Origin: Zunongwangia profunda SM-A87
Lineage (GTDB): Bacteria > Bacteroidota > Bacteroidia > Flavobacteriales > Flavobacteriaceae
DNA length: 64,000 bases
NCBI RefSeq assembly: GCF_000023465.1
Contig: NC_014041.1
Location: 2,920,001 to 2,984,000 of the forward strand
Direction of reading: 5' to 3'
Shown: in pieces, positions 7,769 through 15,075 of the stretch
Layout: each line of letters opens with the position of its first letter
Numbering within the stretch: position 1 is the first letter of the stretch
The notes under the pieces: model-generated
What the model saw: the letters and a program-made list of their open reading frames with translations, nothing else
Database searches by the model: none
Told to the model about the DNA's origin: nothing
Translations under genes and position numbers: made by a program

Positions 7769-10063
7769 ATGAAAAAAAAGTTCTTAACGGTACTGGCTTT
7801 CCTTGCCGTATTTAATTATGCGGAAGCCCAGAACCATCTTATAGAATCTGTTGAAAATCCTGTAGATTTTGTAAACCCTTTAATGGGAACAGATTCTAGT
7901 CCCGGATTATCCAACGGAAATACCTACCCTGCCGTTGCGGTGCCGTGGGGAATGAATTTATGGACGCCACAAACAGGACCAATGGGTCATGGATGGGCAT
8001 ATACCTATGATGCCGATAAAATACGCGGATTTAAACAAACGCATCAACCTTCTCCATGGATGAACGATTACGGCCAGTTTTCGTTAATGCCGGTTACCAG
8101 AGGAATGAAATTTAATCAGGATGATCGCGCAAGCTGGTTCTCTCATAAAGCTGAAGTTTCTACTCCTTATTATTATAAGGTATATCTGGCAGATCACGAT
8201 GTGACAGTAGAACTTACACCAACCGAGCGTGCCGCGCAGTTTAAAATAAGCTTTCCAAAATCTGATAGCTCATACGTAGTTATCGATCCTTTTGATAAAG
8301 GTTCTTATGTAAAGGTTATTCCTGAAGAAAATAAAATTATTGGGTACACCACAAAATATGCCCGTGGAAAATTAACCAATTTTAAAAACTATTTTGTTAT
8401 TCAGTTTGATAAACCATTTAGCGATGTAAACACCTGGGAAGGTGATCAATTAGCGAAAGGGCAAGCTGAAATGAAAGCCGATCATGCCGGTGCTATCGTT
8501 GGTTTTGACACTAAAGATGGTGCTGTAGTTCATGCAAAGGTAGCCTCTTCTTTTATTAGTTTCGATCAGGCTCAATTAAATCTGGATCGTGAAATTGCGA
8601 AGGATGATTTTGAAACTACAAAGCAAAATGCACGTGATCTTTGGAATGAAAAATTAGGCAGATTAGAAGTTTCCGGTGGAACTATCGATCAGGTTAGAAC
8701 TTTCTATTCTTGTCTTTACAGGACTTTATTTTTCCCTAATAAATTATACGAGATCAATGAAAATGATGAGATCGTACACTGGAGTCCTTACAACGGTGAA
8801 ATTCTTCCTGGCTATATGTTTGCAGGTACAGGATTTTGGGATACGTTTAGAGCCCTTTATCCTTTCTTGAATTTAGCTTACCCTTCTATTAACGAAGAGA
8901 TGCAGGCCGGTCTTGCTAACGATTATAAAGAAGGTGGATGGTTACCAGAATGGTCAAGCCCGGGTTACGCCAATATTATGGTAGGGAACAACTCCGCTTC
9001 TGTAGTGGCCGATGCTTATATTAAGGGATTAAGAGGATACGATACTGAAACTTTATGGAAAGCTTTAGTAAATGGTGCTAACAACGAAGGGCCAATGACG
9101 GCCGTAGGACGTGCCGGTGCACCTTATTACAACAAACTTGGTTATGTTCCTTACGACGTTGGAGTAAACGAAAGTGCAGCAAGAACTTTGGAGTATGCCT
9201 ATGATGATTTTGCCATTTACCAGTTTGGTAAAGCCATAGGAAAGCCTAAGAAAGAGATTGAAATTTATGCTGAGAGAAGTATGAATTACAAAAACCTTTT
9301 TGATCCTGGTTACGGGTTAATGAGAGGAAAAAATGAAGACGGCAGCTGGCAGAAGGATTTTAATCCTTTTAAATGGGGTAACCCTTTTACTGAAGGAAAC
9401 AGCTGGCACTACAGCTGGTCTGTATTCCATGATGTAGAAGGTCTAATCGGACTTATGGGTGGTAAAGAAGACTTTGTTAAAAAATTAGATTCAGTTTTCT
9501 CTATGCCTCCTATTTTCGACGAAAGTGTATATGGTGGTGTGATCCACGAAATTCGTGAGATGCAAATTGCAGATATGGGCCAATACGCACACGGTAATCA
9601 GCCTATTCAGCATATGATCTATTTATACAATTATGCAGGAGAACCCTGGAAAACCCAGAAATGGGCAAGGGAAACTATGGATAGAATGTATAAAGCTACT
9701 CCAGATGGATATTGCGGTGATGAAGATAATGGGCAAACCTCTGCATGGTATGTATTTTCGGCCTTAGGTTTTTATCCGGTAACCCCTGCTGTAGACCAAT
9801 ATGTTATGGGAGCTCCATTATTCAAAAAAGTAACGGTAAACCTTGAAAATGGAAATAAAATTGTAATTAACGCCCCTAAAAACAGCGATGATAATAAATA
9901 CATCGAAAGCATGAAGGTGAATGGAAAATCGTATGATAAAAACTATTTGAAACATTCAGAATTAATTAAAGGAGCGAAGATTAATATAGAAATGAGCGAT
10001 TCTCCAAACAAAAATCGCGGTACCAAAAAAGATGCTTTCCCTTATTCATTTTCTAACGAATAG
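7769..10063 (+). CDS. glycoside hydrolase family 92 exo-alpha-mannosidase (secreted)
   Basis: 764 residues from the ATG at 7769, chosen because MKKKFLTVLAFLAVFNYAEAQ is a clean signal peptide; an earlier in-frame ATG at 7739 adds 10 residues before it. GH92 landmarks: VNPLMGTDSSPG and GNTYPAVAVPWGM near the N-terminus, FTEGNSWHYSWSVFHD (the family acid-Glu region), HGNQPIQHMIYLYN, and GDEDNGQTSAWYVFSALGFY, whose aspartates belong to the Ca-dependent catalytic site. GH92 enzymes are inverting, calcium-dependent alpha-mannosidases. It follows GH43 closely and precedes a second, diverged GH92 by 9 bp. Confidence 0.93.
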   Translation: MKKKFLTVLAFLAVFNYAEAQNHLIESVENPVDFVNPLMGTDSSPGLSNGNTYPAVAVPWGMNLWTPQTGPMGHGWAYTYDADKIRGFKQTHQPSPWMNDYGQFSLMPVTRGMKFNQDDRASWFSHKAEVSTPYYYKVYLADHDVTVELTPTERAAQFKISFPKSDSSYVVIDPFDKGSYVKVIPEENKIIGYTTKYARGKLTNFKNYFVIQFDKPFSDVNTWEGDQLAKGQAEMKADHAGAIVGFDTKDGAVVHAKVASSFISFDQAQLNLDREIAKDDFETTKQNARDLWNEKLGRLEVSGGTIDQVRTFYSCLYRTLFFPNKLYEINENDEIVHWSPYNGEILPGYMFAGTGFWDTFRALYPFLNLAYPSINEEMQAGLANDYKEGGWLPEWSSPGYANIMVGNNSASVVADAYIKGLRGYDTETLWKALVNGANNEGPMTAVGRAGAPYYNKLGYVPYDVGVNESAARTLEYAYDDFAIYQFGKAIGKPKKEIEIYAERSMNYKNLFDPGYGLMRGKNEDGSWQKDFNPFKWGNPFTEGNSWHYSWSVFHDVEGLIGLMGGKEDFVKKLDSVFSMPPIFDESVYGGVIHEIREMQIADMGQYAHGNQPIQHMIYLYNYAGEPWKTQKWARETMDRMYKATPDGYCGDEDNGQTSAWYVFSALGFYPVTPAVDQYVMGAPLFKKVTVNLENGNKIVINAPKNSDDNKYIESMKVNGKSYDKNYLKHSELIKGAKINIEMSDSPNKNRGTKKDAFPYSFSNE

Positions 10064-10072
10064 CATTCATTT

Positions 10073-12469
10073 ATGACAATACATTCATTAAAGAAGAAAT
10101 CTTCAATTCAAAAAGGAGTACGATTACTGGGAGCTGGTATTTTACTGGGATCTTTGGGAATCTACACCTCTTGTGATAAAGCAGAAGCCGATACATCATC
10201 GGCTTCTGCTTCTAAAATTGAAAATGCAAAAGACTTTGCCCAGTATGTAGACCCCATGATTGGGACGGCTAAGATGGGACACACCTATCCTGGGGCTACC
10301 GTACCATTTGGTAGTGTACAATTAAGCCCTGATACCGATACGATTCCTTATGCCGTAGATGGTCACTATAATCCCGATGTGTATAAGTATTGTGCAGGCT
10401 ATCAATACGACGACAATACCATTGTTGGTTTTAGTCATACCCATTTTAGCGGAACAGGACATTCGGATCTGGGTGATTTTTTAATTATGCCAACTACGGG
10501 TGATCTTAAGTTAAATCCGGGAACTGCTTCTAATCCGGAAAGTGGTTACCGCTCCAGGTTCTCTCATGATAAGGAAACTGCAGAAGCTGGTTATTACAGT
10601 GTAATGCTGGATGATTATGATATCAAAGCTGAAATGACCGCTACCACTCGTGTAGGAATGCATCAATATTCCTTTCCAAAAGATAAAGAGGCACATATTG
10701 TTTTTGATTTAATGCACGGTATATACAACTATGACGATAAAAATGTCTGGACATTTGTTCGCGTAGAGAATGATACCCTGGTTACCGGATATCGTCAAAC
10801 CAATGGTTGGGCCAGAACACGCCGTGTGTATTTCGCAATGTCTTTTAGTAAGCCTATTAAAGACTACGGAAGAGCAAGATATGATCGCCAGCCCTATGGT
10901 GGTTTTTGGGGGAAATTCGATCAGGCTAAAAACTTTCCTGAAATCGCCGGAGAAAAAATTAGAATGTATTTTAATTTCGACTTAGAGCCTCAGGAAAAAC
11001 TGAAGGTGAAAATGGCGATCTCTCCGGTAAGTTCTGAAGGAGCTTTAAATAACATGAAAAAAGAAGTACCCAACTGGGATTTCGAGCAGGTTAAGGAAGA
11101 AGCAAGAGCAAATTGGAACCGAGAATTAAATAAGGTACAACTATCTTCTGAAGATGAAGACGAGTTAACCAATTTCTATACTGCCATGTACCATGCTTTT
11201 TTAGGACCAACAGTATATATGGACACCGACGGAAAATATATGGGCTTAGACATGAATGTACACCAGGCTGAAGGTTTTACCAATTACACAAGTTTTTCTC
11301 TTTGGGATACTTATAGAGCTTTGCACCCATTGTTTAATATTTTACAGCCAAAGCGAAATGCGGATATGGCCGAATCGATGATGGCACATTACGACCAGAG
11401 TGTTCATACCATGCTACCTGTTTGGTCTCATTATGCCAATGAAAACTGGTGTATGATTGGTTATCACAGCGCCTCGGTTTTAGCGGATGCGATTGTAAAG
11501 GGCAATGCAAATTTCGATCAGGATCATGCCCTTGAAGCCATGGTAAATACAGCGCGAACCAGATATTACGATGGTCTAGGTTATTATATGGATATGGGCT
11601 ATGTACCGGAAGATAAGAATGGTTCTTCTGTTTCTAAGACCTTAGAATATGCTTATGATGACTGGGCTATTGCTCAGGCAGCGAAGAAACTGGGTAAAGA
11701 CGAGATCTACGAAGAATTCATTAAAAGAGCAGAAAACTATAAAAATGTTTATGACGCAAAAACGGGCTTTATGCGTCCTAAATTAAGCGATGGAACTTTT
11801 AAAAAGGATTTCGATGAACTCAACACGCACGGTCAGGGCTTTATTGAAGGTAATAGCTGGAACTACAGTTTATACGTTCCTCATGAGCCTGCTAAAATGA
11901 TTGAGATGATGGGTGGTAAAGAGCAGTTTTCACGACATTTGGACTCCCTATTTACTATGGAACTTCCTGACAAATATTTTGAAAATACTGAAGATATTTC
12001 TCGTGAAGGCATTATTGGTAACTACGTTCATGGTAATGAGCCATCACATCATGTAGCTTATCTTTATAACTGGACAAATACACCCTGGAAGTCTCAGGAT
12101 AAAATTAGAATGATCCTGGATATGAAGTATCAAACAGGAGCCGACGGACTTAGTGGTAACGATGATTTTGGACAAATGAGTGCCTGGTATATTTTTAGCA
12201 GCCTTGGCTTCTACCCTGTTGCCCCGGGATCTGTAGATTACGCGTTAGGAAGTCCTGCGGTAAAGGATGCCAGTTTACATCTTGAAAATGGTAATACCTT
12301 TAGAGTTATTGCCGAAAACCAAAGTAAGAAAAATGTATACGTGGATAAAGTGGAATTGAATGGAGAGGAATTAACCGAACCCTTTATTTCTCACGAGTCC
12401 ATAATGAGCGGTGGCGAACTTAAATTCTACATGACCGCCAAACCAAACAAAACCTTGTTTATTAATTAG
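10073..12469 (+). CDS. glycoside hydrolase family 92 exo-alpha-mannosidase (probable lipoprotein)
   Basis: 798 residues. The N-terminus (basic, hydrophobic stretch GAGILLGSLGIYTSC, then DKAEADTSSASAS) looks like a lipoprotein signal with the lipidated Cys followed by a Ser/Ala-rich tether, so membrane-anchored rather than free. GH92 motifs: YVDPMIGTAKMGHTYPGATV, FIEGNSWNYSLYVPHEP, HGNEPSHHVAYLYNW and GNDDFGQMSAWYIFSSLGFY (695 onward). It differs from the neighbouring GH92 across its length, so the pair is not a recent duplication and probably cuts different mannose linkages. Last gene of the unit; a strong terminator follows. Confidence 0.93.
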   Translation: MTIHSLKKKSSIQKGVRLLGAGILLGSLGIYTSCDKAEADTSSASASKIENAKDFAQYVDPMIGTAKMGHTYPGATVPFGSVQLSPDTDTIPYAVDGHYNPDVYKYCAGYQYDDNTIVGFSHTHFSGTGHSDLGDFLIMPTTGDLKLNPGTASNPESGYRSRFSHDKETAEAGYYSVMLDDYDIKAEMTATTRVGMHQYSFPKDKEAHIVFDLMHGIYNYDDKNVWTFVRVENDTLVTGYRQTNGWARTRRVYFAMSFSKPIKDYGRARYDRQPYGGFWGKFDQAKNFPEIAGEKIRMYFNFDLEPQEKLKVKMAISPVSSEGALNNMKKEVPNWDFEQVKEEARANWNRELNKVQLSSEDEDELTNFYTAMYHAFLGPTVYMDTDGKYMGLDMNVHQAEGFTNYTSFSLWDTYRALHPLFNILQPKRNADMAESMMAHYDQSVHTMLPVWSHYANENWCMIGYHSASVLADAIVKGNANFDQDHALEAMVNTARTRYYDGLGYYMDMGYVPEDKNGSSVSKTLEYAYDDWAIAQAAKKLGKDEIYEEFIKRAENYKNVYDAKTGFMRPKLSDGTFKKDFDELNTHGQGFIEGNSWNYSLYVPHEPAKMIEMMGGKEQFSRHLDSLFTMELPDKYFENTEDISREGIIGNYVHGNEPSHHVAYLYNWTNTPWKSQDKIRMILDMKYQTGADGLSGNDDFGQMSAWYIFSSLGFYPVAPGSVDYALGSPAVKDASLHLENGNTFRVIAENQSKKNVYVDKVELNGEELTEPFISHESIMSGGELKFYMTAKPNKTLFIN

Positions 12470-12500
12470 TTTAGTTTGTATAGTTTATTGTTTTGAGTGT

Positions 12501-12530
12501 AAAAGCGGGCTTTGTAGCCCGCTTTTTTTC
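12501..12530 (+). terminator. strong rho-independent terminator of the GH43-GH92-GH92 unit
   Basis: AAAAGCGGGCT (12501-12511), loop TTGT, AGCCCGCTTTT (12516-12526), then TTTC: an 11-bp perfect stem with a T run, 32 bp after the GH92 stop. Confidence 0.92.
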
Positions 12531-12662
12531 TTTAATAGTGTACTAATTATTAAAAACTAAAAGGATTTTAATAATAAAAACTTCCTCCGGATAAAAAAAG
12601 AATGCTTTGTTGCTAATCTCTTGCCTAGCTCGAGCACAAGTATATTCTTTAGTTTAATCCTT

Positions 12663-12701
12663 AAAAAAAAGCTCAAATCTTGAAGAAATGAGCTTTTTTT
12701 T
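12663..12701. terminator. bidirectional terminator between convergent genes
   Basis: AAAAAAAAGCTCA (12663-12675) pairs perfectly with TGAGCTTTTTTTT (12689-12701) around a 13-nt loop. With A and T runs on both sides it works in either direction: a backup for the GH unit and the main terminator for the minus-strand head-repeat gene, whose stop lies 57 bp away. Confidence 0.8.
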
Positions 12702-12757
12702 GTTTCAATTTTAATCAATCCTGAACCATAAAATGTTCAACGTAATAATTAAGATAT

Positions 12758-14629
12758 TTAATTAATTTCATCTATTTTTTCTATATTGAATGAACAGGCT
12801 TCGTTAACTAACGAAATATTATTTTTATCCTTATTACCATGTTTCGCTTCCGCGATTTTTCTTACGTAAATAGCCACTTGTTCATTTTCCTCTAATTTCA
12901 TCAATTTATTTAATGCAACAGTATGTTTTTCACCTACTTTCGTGTACTTCGGAAAAGTCATATAAACCGCCGATCCCACTATTTTTTGCCCTTGTTTTGC
13001 AAAATAAAATTCATATACTTCATATCTCGCATGATGGTCATCAATATTAACTGAAACCGTAGCATTTGCTTTAAAGATACCACTTTTTTTTACTTGTATT
13101 CCATTGTCTTTCTGCTGAATATTCTTGGAAAGAGTAGTTTTATCAAATATTAAGGTATAAGCATCACCGCTATTACTAATTTTTTGTGATTCACCATTGT
13201 ATAGATCGGCATATACATTACCTGAATTTCCACTTCCTCCATTCAAATCTTTCCAGCTGGCATTACCATTAGCATCCGAAGTTAATACTTTATTAGCTCC
13301 TTGGTTTCCATCAACAATTCGTAATGAGCCATTAACATGCAGCTTAGCTGTTGGGTTACTGGTACCAATACCTATTTTTGAACCGTTCCAGTTTGATGCC
13401 GCAGTATTGTTTCCTAAAACTATAGCATAGGCTGTACTGGCAGTTGATTCATAACCAATGGCCGTAGCATTTTGAGCATTTGCTTTGGCATTTGAACCTA
13501 AGGCTGTAGCATTTTGTTGGGTCGCCTCACTATTGTAACCAATCGCTGCCGCATATTGGCCGGATACATTTGAAGAATGGCCTATCGCCATACTGTTATT
13601 ACCTGAAGCTTCAGAATTAACACCAATAGCAAGGGCATTTTGTTGATTTTTAGTTGTGGCGCCCACACCAATGGCCATCCCCTGGTCACTCGACGAACTT
13701 GCGTTGGTACCAATGGCAAAGGCCTCATTTGAGGTTGCCCTCGCTCCATCCCCTATGGCAAAAGCTACGTTTTGGGTAGCTTGAGCATTAGAACCAATAG
13801 CAAACGAACTGCTACCACTTGCCGATGCCAACTGTCCAACCGCTACAGATTGATTTGCTGATGCTTTTGCAGAATGTCCAATCGCAGTTGCTTTACTACC
13901 AGAGCTATTGGCATTAAATCCAAGACCAATGGCTTCATCGCTTGTCGCCAAAGCCCCATTTCCCAGAGAAATAGATCGGCTTCCAGATTTGGCACTTTTC
14001 CCAATGGCCACCGCTTCATCGGCAGTGATACTTGCAGAATTCCCGATCGCAACTCCTGCCCAGTCTGCTTTGGTATTAAAACCTAAAGCAATACCTCCAT
14101 GAGGATCAAACTCAGCGATTTGTTTATCGTCTGCTCTTAAAAATAACGAATGCCAGGTGGTAGTTCCCAAAAACTTAGCATTGGCATTATTTACATTATC
14201 AAAATTATTCCCATCTAAAGACCATCCGGCGCCAGAACCAGAACCATCTTCTAATTCTTTTAAACGCTCATCAATGCCATCCATGACTTCATCTATGTCA
14301 GACTGATTTTCTACTTTATCCCATTTTTCATTGTCCCAGATATAAAAGCCCTTCCTTAAATTATTTGCACTATTGACCGTTTTGTTATAAACCAACAACC
14401 CTTCAGTAGGACCTTTAACCGTATTCCTGTCTCTGAGGTTTTTTAGATCAACTTTAGGTAATAACACTCCTTTATTGTTACTTTCAATGTGCAAAATGGA
14501 TGATGGGTCCGGATTTGAAGTTCCTATCCCTACCTGAGCAGATAAACCAGTTATACTGAAAAAGAATACAACTAGCATTGAAAAAACGCTTAGGCTGTAG
14601 TTTTTTGGAAAAGGATAATTTTTCTTCAT
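12758..14629 (-). CDS. surface protein with YadA-head-type repeats and a C1q/TNF-like C-terminal domain
   Basis: 623 residues. A long signal peptide ends about residue 31 (FSITGLSAQ). VGIGTSNPDPSSILHIES and KGVLLPKVDL follow, the opening typical of many secreted Bacteroidota proteins. Residues about 178-405 hold 17 successive 14-residue units of the form AIGxxAxAxxxxAx, the left-handed beta-roll repeat of trimeric YadA/Hia heads. A second IGIGTSNPTAKLHVNG block (419-434) leads to residues about 470-623, whose pattern (KKSGIFKANATVSVN, YEVYEFYFAKQG, LEENEQVAIYVRK) looks like a C1q/TNF jelly roll. There is no YadA beta-barrel anchor and no type IX sorting tail that I can recognise. Probably a trimeric surface or secreted binding protein. 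Confidence 0.8.
   Translation of the reverse strand: MKKNYPFPKNYSLSVFSMLVVFFFSITGLSAQVGIGTSNPDPSSILHIESNNKGVLLPKVDLKNLRDRNTVKGPTEGLLVYNKTVNSANNLRKGFYIWDNEKWDKVENQSDIDEVMDGIDERLKELEDGSGSGAGWSLDGNNFDNVNNANAKFLGTTTWHSLFLRADDKQIAEFDPHGGIALGFNTKADWAGVAIGNSASITADEAVAIGKSAKSGSRSISLGNGALATSDEAIGLGFNANSSGSKATAIGHSAKASANQSVAVGQLASASGSSSFAIGSNAQATQNVAFAIGDGARATSNEAFAIGTNASSSSDQGMAIGVGATTKNQQNALAIGVNSEASGNNSMAIGHSSNVSGQYAAAIGYNSEATQQNATALGSNAKANAQNATAIGYESTASTAYAIVLGNNTAASNWNGSKIGIGTSNPTAKLHVNGSLRIVDGNQGANKVLTSDANGNASWKDLNGGSGNSGNVYADLYNGESQKISNSGDAYTLIFDKTTLSKNIQQKDNGIQVKKSGIFKANATVSVNIDDHHARYEVYEFYFAKQGQKIVGSAVYMTFPKYTKVGEKHTVALNKLMKLEENEQVAIYVRKIAEAKHGNKDKNNISLVNEACSFNIEKIDEIN
13415..14098 (-). repeat. 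array of about 17 tandem 42-bp coding repeats
   Basis: The 14-residue head repeats are nearly all in register, giving a 42-bp period in the DNA. Individual copies have diverged (for example FAIGSNAQATQNVA, FAIGDGARATSNEA, FAIGTNASSSSDQG), so this is an older array, not a fresh expansion. Confidence 0.8.
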
Positions 14630-14929
14630 ATCATTCTAATTTTAAGCAATCTATAATGACTAAAACAACAAGCTTCAGATTGAAGCATAGCACAATATTA
14701 CTGCATAAAATGTTCTCTAAAAAAAATTCACGATTACCTACCCAAATAATCGTTTAATTACAAAATCAGACTATTATTCAGTGGATTAAGTCAATTAATA
14801 GGAAGAAAATATTCAAAAACATACATTAAAATTCGAGCTGATAGATAGTCCAGTGTATAATTCAAAATAAGGGAATGCCATTGTGAATAACAACCGCATA
14901 TTGAAGGAATAAATGGATCTATTATCTAA

Positions 14930-14969
14930 AAAATACCAATTACTAGCGGTTAATAGAGTCTGGTATTTT
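14930..14969 (-). terminator. second stem-loop with T run downstream of the YdiJ-like gene
   Basis: On the minus strand AAAATACCA and TGGTATTTT pair across a 22-nt loop, followed by TTTTAG. It could be a fallback terminator for the gene at 15076-18003 or the 3' end of a short unannotated RNA. Confidence 0.35.
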
Positions 14970-15020
14970 GCATCCAAAACTCGTTCTTTTAAGTTTTGAA
15001 GAATAAAAAGAAGGAATACT

Positions 15021-15070
15021 AAAAAAGAAGCAGGGATGAAAATATTTTTTTGACATCCATCCCTGCTTCT
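15021..15070 (-). terminator. terminator of the YdiJ-like dehydrogenase gene
   Basis: AGAAGCAGGGATG and CATCCCTGCTTCT (15026-15038 with 15058-15070) form a perfect 13-bp stem around a 19-nt loop. On the minus strand TTTTTT follows. The stem begins 5 bp after the stop codon. Confidence 0.88.
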
Positions 15071-15075
15071 ACTTC

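Larger units (their letters stand above)
14630..15075. other. 446-bp intergenic region with stem-loops, no gene seen
   Basis: At the YdiJ-like gene end lies its terminator (15026-15070). About 60 bp further on, AAAATACCA (14930-14938) and TGGTATTTT (14961-14969) form a second stem with a T run on the minus strand. Near the head-repeat gene, GCTTCA GAT TGAAGC (14672-14686) forms a short hairpin within 60 bp of the start codon. The best minus-strand promoter candidate is a TAATATTG-like box near 14693-14700, one mismatch from TAnnTTTG. The middle is AT-rich and unexplained. Confidence 0.5.

Noticed and set aside
7769..12469. Recent tandem duplication of the GH92 gene
   Set aside because: The two proteins share family motifs only and differ across the rest, including export signals.
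6776..12469. Complete polysaccharide utilisation locus
   Set aside because: No SusC, SusD, sensor-regulator or transporter gene is next to the three glycosidases.
13843..14102. Extra genes on either strand within the head-repeat region
   Set aside because: These frames exist only because the 42-bp repeats keep other frames open; their products are repetitive shadows with no start signals.
12758..14629. Trimeric autotransporter adhesin (YadA/Hia)
   Set aside because: Head repeats are present but no coiled-coil stalk with YadA beta-barrel anchor follows; the C-terminus is a different, jelly-roll-like domain.
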